From: Polynucleobacter sp. 86C-FISCH | GTDB lineage: Bacteria; Pseudomonadota; Gammaproteobacteria; Burkholderiales; Burkholderiaceae | DNA length: 64,000 nucleotides | Assembly (NCBI RefSeq): GCF_018882415.1 | Contig: NZ_JACVOL010000001.1 | Coordinates: forward strand, 332,156 to 396,155 | Direction of reading: 5' to 3' | Part shown: positions 50,615-58,468 of the stretch, one piece after another | How positions within the stretch are numbered: the first letter of the stretch is position 1 | Layout of the letters: each line of letters starts with the position of its first letter | Position numbers and translations under genes: made by a program | The notes under the pieces: generated by a model | What the model was told of the DNA's origin: nothing | The model's database searches: none | Seen by the model: the letters and a program-made list of their open reading frames with translations, nothing else

Positions 50615-50659
50615 CTTCTAATTTAGTGATCGCAAGTTCGAATCTCTCCTGACATACCG
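50615..50659 (+). repeat. att-like copy R4, strongly decayed
   Basis: About 33 of 45 positions match R1, with AGTTCGAATCTCTCC the clearest part. The following CTATATAAAGGGATTGCAG resembles the sequence after R5, supporting a shared origin. Confidence 0.55.
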
Positions 50660-50766
50660 GCTATATAAAGGGATTGCAGAATTGCGGCCCCCTTTCTTTT
50701 GGCTGAATGGAATGAGTTACTCAAGATATATATATTTCTTCCACTAAAGGAAATTGGCACCGGGCT

Positions 50767-51948
50767 TTAGGCCTCTTTTTTGCTGTCCACCCAAAAGGCC
50801 ATTAATACAAAAGCTACTAACGCGCAGCTCCCTGAGAACATGAATGCATATATCGGCGCTACCGACTCGTATATCCAACCAAAGATAAATGAAGCTGGGA
50901 ATAACATTAATCCCGTGATTAAGTTAAACCATCCAAATGCTGTGCCAGCCAATCCCTTGGGAGCCATATCTGCTACTAGCGCTTTCTCAACACCTTCTGT
51001 AGCCGCTTTAAATAATCCATAAATTCCAAAGAGTACAAATATTTGGTAGGTGGAGAGGCCGGGCAATCCCATGCATATGTAGAAAAAAGCAAAGGCAATC
51101 CAAGCAATCAGAATAAATAGCTTGCGCCCAAATCGATCGGACAAAGCAGATAAAGGTGTGCCAAATAGAGTGGTGATCAGAGAGATTGCTGCCCATAACA
51201 GTGGGATTTGCTCTTGAGGAACACCCGCCTCTCTCGCCCTTAACAACAAAAACATGTCTGATGAATTGGCCAAAGCGAAGATTCCGGCCACTAATAGATA
51301 TCTTTTAAATTGATCTGGCATGCCTTTCAGCGACCAGCTAAATTTACTTGCTTGCGGGTTAGCTTCTCTCTGCGGCTCTTTTATGCACAAAGCGAGGGTT
51401 ACTGTAATGACTGCCGGCACAATTGCCCAGAGAAAGATGTCTTTAAGCGGAACCCCCATCGATAAGAATAAGGCAGCCAACAAGGGTCCAATCACGGCGC
51501 CTGCATTATCCATCGAACGATGCAAACCAAATGTAACACCGCGCTGATTCTCACCAACAGTCTCGGCCAGCAGAGCATCTCTAGGAGAGCTTCGTAAACC
51601 TTTACCCATGCGATCTGTAAAACGAATCGCTAAAACCCATAACCATGAGTTCGCAATTGCAATAAGAGGCCTTCCAATGCCTGCTAGCGTGTAACCCAGA
51701 ACAATCCAAGGTTTTGCTTTTTTAGTGCGATCAACAATCACGCCTGAGACTAGCTTAAAAATACTAGAAGTTGCCTCAGCAATGCCTTCGATGATCCCCA
51801 GCGCTTTAGGCCCCGCCATTAATACTGAGGCTAGATATAGAGGCATTAACGGATAGAGCATCTCGCTAGCCGAGTCATTTACCAGACTGATAAGACCAAT
51901 TAGCCAAACTGTGCGAGGAAGGGCAAAGATTGTTTTAAACATTAGCAC
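50767..51948 (-). CDS. Major facilitator superfamily transporter
   Basis: This 393-residue protein has about 11-12 membrane segments. The loop 2-3 motif is GVIVDRTKKAKPWIVLGY, and RFTDRMGKGLRSSPRDALLA plus LSDRFGRKLFILIAW are MFS signature loops. It resembles uncharacterised drug- or metabolite-efflux MFS proteins. The substrate cannot be read from sequence. It is alone between R4 and R5, on the strand opposite to the att copies. Confidence 0.85.
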   Translation of the reverse strand: MLMFKTIFALPRTVWLIGLISLVNDSASEMLYPLMPLYLASVLMAGPKALGIIEGIAEATSSIFKLVSGVIVDRTKKAKPWIVLGYTLAGIGRPLIAIANSWLWVLAIRFTDRMGKGLRSSPRDALLAETVGENQRGVTFGLHRSMDNAGAVIGPLLAALFLSMGVPLKDIFLWAIVPAVITVTLALCIKEPQREANPQASKFSWSLKGMPDQFKRYLLVAGIFALANSSDMFLLLRAREAGVPQEQIPLLWAAISLITTLFGTPLSALSDRFGRKLFILIAWIAFAFFYICMGLPGLSTYQIFVLFGIYGLFKAATEGVEKALVADMAPKGLAGTAFGWFNLITGLMLFPASFIFGWIYESVAPIYAFMFSGSCALVAFVLMAFWVDSKKEA

Positions 51949-52149
51949 TTAAATGTAGCACCAAGACGTATTACGCTTCGAAAACTAAGATTTGTTGCTT
52001 AACCAGACGCTTCTCGCGACAGCCCTGTCGAAACCGCTTTAAATTCAAGATCTCAAAACCAGCGCCATGTGAGCGTATGTAAAGATCATAGGGATTTCCA
52101 GAAAGGCTTAGGTTAATGTATTGACTGCTGTTTGACACAATTCTTAAGT

Positions 52150-52194
52150 CTTTTAATCCGCTGGTCGCGAGCTCGAATCACGCCTGATCCACCA
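52150..52194 (+). repeat. att-like copy R5 of the tRNA-Lys 3' half
   Basis: 40 of 45 positions match R1, including CTTTTAATCCG and the CCACCA end. Similarity to R2 also appears downstream: TTATACAAA, a GGATGG...CGCTGG stretch and a final ACCACCCGAAGGTGG hairpin. The stretch 51949-52548 otherwise holds no gene that I can support. Confidence 0.75.
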
Positions 52195-52435
52195 GTTATA
52201 CAAAGGGATCTCAGAGATGTGGCCTCCCTTTCTTTTGTCCGAATGGAGCGGTGACCATTATCTTGACTCAATAGAGGATCTATTGAACCAAAATAGATCG
52301 GGATGGCAGGCGCTGGATCAGACTGATTGACCTTGTGCATCTCGTACTCGACGCCGAATGGTTGGTCGGGTTAAACGACATTACACAGGTAGACAACTGG
52401 CAGGCCGCAAACGACCCAAGAAGGGCATCTAAAGA

Positions 52436-52456
52436 AAAACCACCCGAAGGTGGTTT
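52436..52456 (+). terminator. Hairpin after the R5 unit
   Basis: AAACCACC-cgaa-GGTGGTTTT. It corresponds to the hairpin at 44101-44120 after the R2 unit. Confidence 0.6.
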
Positions 52457-52548
52457 TAGTGTTTATTACTTGCCTGGGGCGGTATCGTCCAGGGCCTTAG
52501 ATTCATTGCAAACATTAATTTAATTTGTGGCTTTAACCTCTACAGCCA

Positions 52549-52809
52549 TCAATATCGTCTTTTCGGCGCACTAGCAAAAGATTGCTTCTTCTCAATATGT
52601 CTAAATGTGATGCGACCTTTGCTCAAGTCATAAGTGGAAAGCTCTAAAGAAACCTTATCTCCAGCCAAAATACGGATGTGATTTTTTTTGACTCTTCCAG
52701 CTGTATAGGCAATAAGCTTATGTCCATTGTCTAAAGTAACCCGATAACGAGAATCAGGCAGAACTTCATCAACAAGACCTTCCATTTCAAGCAACTCTTC
52801 TTTTGCCAT
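52549..52809 (-). CDS. infA: Translation initiation factor IF-1
   Basis: This 86-residue S1/OB-fold protein reads [40 protein letters not shown] and [20 protein letters not shown]. The alkaline tail [12 protein letters not shown] is longer than in the usual 72-residue IF-1. Many betaproteobacteria carry a second infA of this kind, often near cold-shock genes. It is probably an extra copy and not the ribosomal-operon one. It is read after csp. Confidence 0.9.
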   Translation of the reverse strand: MAKEELLEMEGLVDEVLPDSRYRVTLDNGHKLIAYTAGRVKKNHIRILAGDKVSLELSTYDLSKGRITFRHIEKKQSFASAPKRRY

Positions 52810-52825
52810 TTAAAATCCTTAATGA

Positions 52826-52855
52826 AAATAAAAAAGCCCAGTCATGCTGGGCTTT
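52826..52855 (-). terminator. Terminator of the cold-shock gene
   Basis: On the minus strand AAAGCCCAG-catga-CTGGGCTTTTTTATTTTC, 41 nt after the csp stop and 17 bp before the infA start. Confidence 0.85.
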
Positions 52856-52895
52856 GGACCAGGCAAATAATTTTCGCCTGGCATTTGCTTCTGAA

Positions 52896-53099
52896 TTAAA
52901 CAGGTTGAATATTGGCTGCTAACTTGCCTTTAGGGCCAGTAGTAATATCAAAAGTCACCTTTTGACCTTCAGCTAAAGACTTAAATCCACTGCTATTAAT
53001 TGCTGAAAAATGGGCAAATAAATCTTCGCCACCGAGTTCAGGGGTAATAAAGCCGAAGCCTTTTGCGTCGTTAAACCATTTCACAGTTCCGTTTGCCAT
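52896..53099 (-). CDS. Cold-shock protein (CspA family)
   Basis: This 67-residue protein is a typical cold-shock domain. [18 protein letters not shown] contains RNP1 and [10 protein letters not shown] contains RNP2. It binds single-stranded RNA or DNA and melts RNA structure in the cold. It lies upstream of infA with a terminator between, so infA expression may depend on its own promoter or on read-through. Confidence 0.95.
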   Translation of the reverse strand: MANGTVKWFNDAKGFGFITPELGGEDLFAHFSAINSSGFKSLAEGQKVTFDITTGPKGKLAANIQPV

Positions 53100-53332
53100 A
53101 TCTGACTATTCCTTAAAAAAAATATAAAAAAGGGCTATGCCCCAAATAGGGCGAAAGTCAAGAATGGCGGGGGAGATGCTAAGAAGAACTATCGCAGAAC
53201 TGCGGTATTAATTACTAGTACAACAACACTATTAGCTTGAAAATCGCTGAATGTATTTTACTCTACTTTAGCTACAAAAGATTGCTTATTAACAAATTGC
53301 CTTTATAAGAGCCTTAGGTAAGGATAAAAGCA

Positions 53333-53402
53333 CTTTGGCAATCCATTCGTCACGAGTTCGAAAACGAAGTTTGGACGAAATTAGTCTCGCCCAACCTTCC
53401 AG
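53333..53402 (+). repeat. att-like copy R6, interrupted
   Basis: AATCC, a GTCACGAGTTCGA stretch and TCTCGCCCAACC match R1, but about 22 bp are inserted within the T loop. The following TTCCAGTTATAAAAAGG and TTCGGGTGGCTTTATCTTTT match the sequence after R2. The rest of 53100-53487 holds no gene that I can support. Confidence 0.6.
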
Positions 53403-53487
53403 TTATAAAAAGGTAACCTTCGGGTGGCTTTATCTTTTCTGAGATTATTCAGGTCAAATAGTGTGTTGCGGCAATTGCCTGATGCTG

Positions 53488-54309
53488 TTATTGCTGTAGC
53501 CGGCCAGACTTATTTACCACGCCCTCAGATGGGTCGGGGGTTAGATTGCTGCACTCAAGATTGTTTTCTTTTAAGTACTGCTTTGACAACTTAACGCGAT
53601 CATTAATTCCAGGATGCGTATATAAATAAGTAAGCGCACTGGAAACAGCAGAATTTTTATCCATTACATATTTAATCTTCAGATACCCACACGGTGAGTA
53701 AGAGGCATCTAGAAGCCACTTCATACCCAGTGGGTTTACTTGATCTTCAATCCCTTTATCCTGAACACGTTTCGCCTCATCAATCGCAGCACCCGCTCCA
53801 TACCCGCCAGCAGCAGTTGCAAAAAGCGATACCCCGGTGCTGACAATTTCTTTGGTAACAAAATACTTTACTTCCCTACTATCCTGAACATCGGCATTAT
53901 CGCCAGCGGCTATATGTGCATATTGATGACTCAATGCAGCAGCTAAAGACTCCTCATCGGACCCAAAGATATTCAGAAAATCAAAACTCATCGCTACATA
54001 ACTTTTGCCATCATGCGATAGCAATAGCAAGGTATGAAAATCTGAATCAACCAGGGCAATTTGCATATATTGCCCTTTTACAGGAGCAATCTTCTTTCTA
54101 ACTGCCATCAGATTCTGGAAATGCTGTTGAGTTATTACATAGGGCTTACCGCTTGCACCATTGACGCGCACATCCCCAAATCCATCAGCAACTTGATCAA
54201 ATTGAGAGTCTGACAAATACACAACATCATGTATTTGCGTTTTATAAAGATGTGCGCACCCAGAAAGAGCGAGAACCACTAATAACAAGCCTAAAACTAC
54301 AGACTTCAT
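53488..54309 (-). CDS. M48-related lipoprotein with HQxxH in place of HExxH
   Basis: This 273-residue lipoprotein has the lipobox LALSGC. SLAAALSHQYAHIAAGD occupies the place of the zinc-protease motif, but the catalytic Glu is Gln. SPCGYLKIKYVM and YLYTHPGINDRVKLSKQYL match the end of M48 domains. With the Glu lost it is probably inactive as a protease and may act as a binding or regulatory protein. It ends at 53488 just left of the att chain and overlaps the next gene's end by 1 nt. Confidence 0.7.
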   Translation of the reverse strand: MKSVVLGLLLVVLALSGCAHLYKTQIHDVVYLSDSQFDQVADGFGDVRVNGASGKPYVITQQHFQNLMAVRKKIAPVKGQYMQIALVDSDFHTLLLLSHDGKSYVAMSFDFLNIFGSDEESLAAALSHQYAHIAAGDNADVQDSREVKYFVTKEIVSTGVSLFATAAGGYGAGAAIDEAKRVQDKGIEDQVNPLGMKWLLDASYSPCGYLKIKYVMDKNSAVSSALTYLYTHPGINDRVKLSKQYLKENNLECSNLTPDPSEGVVNKSGRLQQ

Positions 54310-54686
54310 TAGATTCCCATCTCTTTAAAGACCTCTTTAGCCACACGGAAGCTATCAATAGCTGCAGGTACGCCACAGTAAATGGCTACTTGCATAAATA
54401 CTTCTCGAATTTCTTCTTTGGTTATGCCATTGTTGATGGCGCCACGAACATGTAATTTCAATTCATGCGGACGATTCAAGGCGGCAATCATTGCCAAATT
54501 TAAAAAGCTGCGTGTTTTTCTCTCAAGTCCAGGGCGATTCCAGATCTCATTCCAACAGTACTCTGTGACCAATTCTTGCATTGGCATATTGAAGTCATCT
54601 GCATTTTTTAATGAAGTCTCTACATATTCAGTACCCAAAACCTCTTTACGTGTTTTTAAGCCTTTTTCAAATAGTTCGCGGTTCAT
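54309..54686 (-). CDS. Carboxymuconolactone decarboxylase-family protein
   Basis: ATG 54686 has GGAG upstream. The 125-residue protein matches the CMD family (YCWNEIWNRPGLERKTRSFL, LNRPHELKLHVRGAINNGIT, IREVFMQVAIYCGVPAAI). It has only one Cys in the last motif and no CxxC, so it is of the decarboxylase type and not AhpD-like. Such proteins act on gamma-carboxymuconolactone or on unknown relatives. It is the upstream gene of the M48-related lipoprotein. Confidence 0.85.
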   Translation of the reverse strand: MNRELFEKGLKTRKEVLGTEYVETSLKNADDFNMPMQELVTEYCWNEIWNRPGLERKTRSFLNLAMIAALNRPHELKLHVRGAINNGITKEEIREVFMQVAIYCGVPAAIDSFRVAKEVFKEMGI

Positions 54687-54856
54687 GTGTTCTCCTATTT
54701 TTATCAATGAATCAAAAACAATATACCTGAATCAAGGCTAGACTTTTCCACAGAAAAGATGGGTAGTCGTACTAACCAGAAAAAAGCCCCCGAACTTTCA
54801 TTCAAGGGCCGTATTGAGTAATTTCGCTACCTAACTTCTATCGGAGTACCTTGCTA

Positions 54857-55477
54857 TTAATGCTTATGGTTTTGGTTTCCCATAGGCATTGGTGGAGAGG
54901 ATGCGTTTCCATTCATCATTTTTTGATGATCGCCCATCATCTGTTGGTGCATTGCAGGATCACAATGCTCGTAGTCATTGGACCCGCTCATTTGATGAGC
55001 GGTGGCACCCTTATAACCAAGAATACTTGGATCGGCCATACCAGCAATCATAGCTATATGCCCAAATACCAAGAATAGGGCTACACATATCGCATGGATT
55101 TTGAGTTTACCCATTTGATCAAGCGCTTTATTAACAAGACCTAATTCTTGTAAGGCAATCCAAATTAATGGAAGACCAGCAATGACATAAGTAAATACTG
55201 CTATGACATCAATGATCGTTCTCCACTCACCCGCCTTGGTAATGGGGATGATGGCATTAGCTACGATGTAGTAAATGATGCCAATAAAGTAGATGCCTAC
55301 TGCGATACCTGCAAATCGATTGAGGTAATAGACTGCCCCATCAAACTTGCGGGTAAATAGTAGATATAACTCTGTAATAGCCAAGGTCTCCGCCAGAATG
55401 ACTGGGATGGCCATAAAGATAATTAAATTCCAAGGCTGGTTAACAGCCAATAACTCCATGTAGTGAGTCATGTTCAT
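54857..55477 (-). CDS. Membrane protein with Met/His-rich C-terminus
   Basis: This 206-residue protein has about five membrane segments. The C-terminus, HCDPAMHQQMMGDHQKMMNG and MPMGNQNHKH, looks like a copper- or silver-binding tail. I recall similar proteins named DUF6803 but am not sure. It is followed on the same strand by no partner. A role in metal handling is inferred from the tail and from the Cys/His-rich gene at 55546. Confidence 0.6.
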   Translation of the reverse strand: MNMTHYMELLAVNQPWNLIIFMAIPVILAETLAITELYLLFTRKFDGAVYYLNRFAGIAVGIYFIGIIYYIVANAIIPITKAGEWRTIIDVIAVFTYVIAGLPLIWIALQELGLVNKALDQMGKLKIHAICVALFLVFGHIAMIAGMADPSILGYKGATAHQMSGSNDYEHCDPAMHQQMMGDHQKMMNGNASSPPMPMGNQNHKH

Positions 55478-55545
55478 AGTATTTCTCCAAAATAAGTGTG
55501 TGATTAGTAATCACAAATCAAGCTCATGCGTAATACAAAAAGAGC

Positions 55546-55899
55546 TTAGGATTTTGGAGGTTTATAGATGCAGTTGATCATCGACTGAAGTGCCAATGAA
55601 GAATAATTTGCGGCTGGGATCGCACTGAAATCCGCAGGAGCCAGTACTGCAAATGGAGAAATAAATACCAAGCCTAAGCAGCATTGATAGCTATCCCCAT
55701 GACAAGGCTGCTTGCTATTGCTATCCGATGTATTGTTAGTCACTTCATCACAATGGTGTGCTGAGTTATCAGCCGCAGCAACTTGATGATGGGTTTGGGA
55801 AGCTGATGATTGAGAAACGGGTTGCTCAATAGGCATCACAGCCGCATGAATCAAGCTGGCAAAGAGGCTTAGGCAAAGAGCGATGCATATCTTTCTCAT
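55546..55899 (-). CDS. Secreted Cys/His-rich small protein
   Basis: This 117-residue protein has a signal peptide (MRKICIALCLSLFASLIHAA). The sequence then has THHQVAAADNSAHHCDEVTN and KQPCHGDSYQCCLGLVF, resembling DUF2946-like copper-related proteins. It probably binds metal in the periplasm. It lies 68 nt upstream of the Met/His-rich membrane protein, so the two may work together. Confidence 0.55.
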   Translation of the reverse strand: MRKICIALCLSLFASLIHAAVMPIEQPVSQSSASQTHHQVAAADNSAHHCDEVTNNTSDSNSKQPCHGDSYQCCLGLVFISPFAVLAPADFSAIPAANYSSLALQSMINCIYKPPKS

Positions 55900-55991
55900 T
55901 CTTTGATTCTATGCCTATTTGGTGACTTTGTCGCTCGAGGTGATATCGCCATATAGCTGATATACCCACTGAGAGCCTATTGCCATAGACC

Positions 55992-56630
55992 TTACTGAGT
56001 AAGACTAGGAACAGCTCCTGTAAGGATCATATAAAAGCAGTAGATAGAGCCCAGAACCAGCAAGAGCCCGATCAAATACTGAGGAAACCGAATCGCCTCT
56101 TCTGGCAGGCCCTGCTTTTTACCTGTCACCATAGATCTAATTAGATTCTCTTTTTGGAGCAAACTCATGATGATCGCAGCAGCAACGTGAACCACAACTA
56201 CTGCTAAGGCTAGGCTGGCGATTGCTTCATGCGCTTCACCCATTAAGTCGCCTAAAAATTCTTTCACACTGAAGTAGCCCGTGAGACCTATTAATAGAAT
56301 CAATAACATGAGGCCAATCATCACAATTCCGCCTACTGGGTTATGCCCAGGGGTGCTATGCTGATTACCGCTCAAAAGGCCCTTAGCGTGCTTCATCATT
56401 TCTGCTGGACCCTTTAGGAATTGGGTAAAGCGTGCGTATCTTGTACCCATAATTCCCCAGAACAATCTGAAGAGCACCAAAGCACAAGCAGAATAGCCAA
56501 ACGCATAGTGAATCATCTGCAGGCGCTCGCTCTCAGAAGTAAGCCATGCTCCCGCAAAGCAAATTACTAGCAGCCAATGAAAAACACGCGTAGGGATATC
56601 CCACACCAAGATGGTTTGCTTATTACTCAT
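55992..56630 (-). CDS. Di-heme cytochrome b (b561/Ni-Fe hydrogenase b type)
   Basis: This 212-residue protein has four or five membrane segments. DIPTRVFHWLLVICFAGAWL, RLQMIHYAFGYSACALVLFR and AVVVVHVAAAIIMSLL contain the heme-ligand histidines. It overlaps the diheme cytochrome c stop by 4 nt. With the two cytochromes c upstream it matches the SHP-DHC-cytochrome b operon known in Rhodobacter sphaeroides and others. It would pass electrons from the quinone pool to the periplasmic cytochromes. Confidence 0.85.
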   Translation of the reverse strand: MSNKQTILVWDIPTRVFHWLLVICFAGAWLTSESERLQMIHYAFGYSACALVLFRLFWGIMGTRYARFTQFLKGPAEMMKHAKGLLSGNQHSTPGHNPVGGIVMIGLMLLILLIGLTGYFSVKEFLGDLMGEAHEAIASLALAVVVVHVAAAIIMSLLQKENLIRSMVTGKKQGLPEEAIRFPQYLIGLLLVLGSIYCFYMILTGAVPSLTQ

Positions 56631-57085
56631 TTGGCGGGAATAGAAATACTTTTTTCACTAAAGATGCCTTCAGCCGCAGTGGTGTGACAGGCCCCACAGT
56701 TGGCTGGGCTTTTAACGCCAGCCCTTTTCCAAATATCTGCCTTGATCTCATCATGCTCACGAATAAACCAAGAAGTTTTGGTAATGCGATTTTCTGGGGC
56801 TACTACGTTATATTTTTGCTTGGTGGCAGCATTCTTCTGCAGCCAGATGGAGATTTCTTTTTGATCTTTTGCATCAAGACTTGCATCGGTGCCAAAGTGT
56901 TTATTCAAGCCGCTCATGACGTTTTGCCAACTCTTTTCACTCAACAGGCCTGGCGGGTAAGCCATGTGACAACTGGCGCACTCACCCTCATAGGACTTAG
57001 GCATATCTGATGGCATAGGCATCTTTGCCGCAAAGGCAGGCACAACCACCAACACACTCAATATCAATGTAAAAAAGTTTTTCAT
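56627..57085 (-). CDS. Diheme cytochrome c (DHC)
   Basis: This 152-residue protein has a signal peptide (FFTLILSVLVVVPAFAAKMP), CxxCH motifs in EGECASCHMAYPP and ANCGACHTTAAEG, and no membrane anchor. Diheme cytochrome c is the electron donor to SHP in the R. sphaeroides operon. It lies 7 nt after SHP and overlaps the cytochrome b gene. Confidence 0.87.
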   Translation of the reverse strand: MKNFFTLILSVLVVVPAFAAKMPMPSDMPKSYEGECASCHMAYPPGLLSEKSWQNVMSGLNKHFGTDASLDAKDQKEISIWLQKNAATKQKYNVVAPENRITKTSWFIREHDEIKADIWKRAGVKSPANCGACHTTAAEGIFSEKSISIPAK

Positions 57086-57092
57086 GAATGCC

Positions 57093-57491
57093 TCACTTAA
57101 TAGTTATTAGCCAGGCAAGAACATCCGCCTTTTCTTGAGCGGTGCAGTCACGCCCTAGAACATCATTACAGTTACGCTTAAACCACTTATCTGCCTTAGC
57201 TTCATCCGTAAAGCGTGCTGGATTGGCGTTAGGTGACAAAGGCTTAATTACCTTGCCAGTAACAATGTGCTTAGTGTCGTGATTGGGTGGGTTTTCGTGG
57301 CAAGAAGCGCAACTCCACTCTTTACCATGCTTGGCATTAAAAAACTGCTCACCTCTGGCTGGAGATGCTTTGCCAGATTGAGACTCATAGGTCTTTAAAA
57401 GATCCTGTGGCGTTGCTGCATTAACCGAACCAAATAAAGCCAAAGAAGCAGCTAATAAACAAATTCTAATTACTATTAATTCTTTATTCAT
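57093..57491 (-). CDS. SHP-type (DUF1924) monoheme cytochrome c
   Basis: This 132-residue protein has a signal peptide, then EWSCASCHENPPNHDTKHIV as the heme site. The DEAKADKWFKRNCNDVLGRD segment carries two Cys, likely a disulphide, and an Asn that in SHP can be a labile heme ligand. SHP (Sphaeroides heme protein) binds oxygen and nitric oxide in the reduced state. Here it heads the three-gene operon. Its physiological role is not settled. Confidence 0.83.
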   Translation of the reverse strand: MNKELIVIRICLLAASLALFGSVNAATPQDLLKTYESQSGKASPARGEQFFNAKHGKEWSCASCHENPPNHDTKHIVTGKVIKPLSPNANPARFTDEAKADKWFKRNCNDVLGRDCTAQEKADVLAWLITIK

Positions 57492-57604
57492 CCCTCAAGT
57501 ATGCACCCTTAGGATGACAACCCCAAATACATCACGAAATTACTCGGGATTGATGGAATGATTATCAATTAACAAGTAACTCAACAATCCAAGGTGCTAA
57601 AGGG

Positions 57605-58417
57605 CTACTTTTCTTGATTAATTTTGAAGCCTTTAGTTAACGCATTCACGGCCTCTTGACGTCTTTGCTGAATCAGAGATTGTGCGATTGCATTTTTAGC
57701 CTGGTCAAAACTTGGCAATACAAATGGCTTAATATCTTCGACCTTGATGACATGCCAACCATTGGCCGTCTTGACAGGTGACTGCGTGATCTTGCCCTTA
57801 GCTAAATTAGGCACAATATCATTCACTGGCGGGGTTAGCTGACTCGAAAGAACCCAACCAACTACGCCACCCTGCTGACCAGATACCTTATCCAAGGATC
57901 GGGTCTTAGCAAGCTCCTCAAATGAAGCTCCGCCATTAATTTGATTAATCAAGGCAATGCCTTCTGCCTCATTAGCGACAACAATCTGAGCCACAAAATA
58001 CTCTTTAGCATTTTTAGGGTCTTTACTTAACTCCACCTGCTTGTCATAAACCGCCCGTACATCTTCATTTGTTACGGGATTCTGTAAAAAATACTGTGCA
58101 AACCAAAGATCTACGATGGCATTCTGCTCTGCAAGCTTTACCTTAAATGCATTATTGCCTTTTGAAAGCAGCCCACTCTTCTTAACCTCTTGATTAATAG
58201 CTTCTCTGAGTATTAAATCATTTAACACCCCCTGACGTAGCTCAGGAGTGTCTTTAGCACCTTCTGAGACAGCCACTGAGACCCATTGATCTAATTGTGT
58301 GGAGGTAATTTTGACGCCGTTGATTGTGACCAACGTTTTAGCAGGTTGAGAATTTGCTGATCCAAAAATGAATATGGAAAAAATAGCTACGAAGGTTTGT
58401 TTAGTAAATAATTTCAT
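57605..58417 (-). CDS. Periplasmic peptidyl-prolyl isomerase (PpiC/parvulin, SurA-like)
   Basis: This 270-residue protein has a signal peptide (FVAIFSIFIFGSANSQPAKT). A SurA-like helical N-terminal part covers about 25-125. The parvulin domain is VAQIVVANEAEGIALINQIN, SFEELAKTRSLDKVSGQQGG and GVVGWVLSSQLTPPVNDIVP. It folds outer-membrane and secreted proteins. Being 51 bp downstream of the glycosyltransferase gene, and in the same direction as the adhesin, it may help fold the adhesin or its transporter. Confidence 0.88.
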   Translation of the reverse strand: MKLFTKQTFVAIFSIFIFGSANSQPAKTLVTINGVKITSTQLDQWVSVAVSEGAKDTPELRQGVLNDLILREAINQEVKKSGLLSKGNNAFKVKLAEQNAIVDLWFAQYFLQNPVTNEDVRAVYDKQVELSKDPKNAKEYFVAQIVVANEAEGIALINQINGGASFEELAKTRSLDKVSGQQGGVVGWVLSSQLTPPVNDIVPNLAKGKITQSPVKTANGWHVIKVEDIKPFVLPSFDQAKNAIAQSLIQQRRQEAVNALTKGFKINQEK

Positions 58418-58468
58418 ATGTTTTGGGGCTAAAAATTGATGGGGCTAATTTTCTAAAAACTGTATTAA

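Noticed and set aside
54772..54830. A terminator after the 54857 gene
   Set aside because: GCCCCC and AAGGGCC only pair weakly and the loop is long, so I do not list it.
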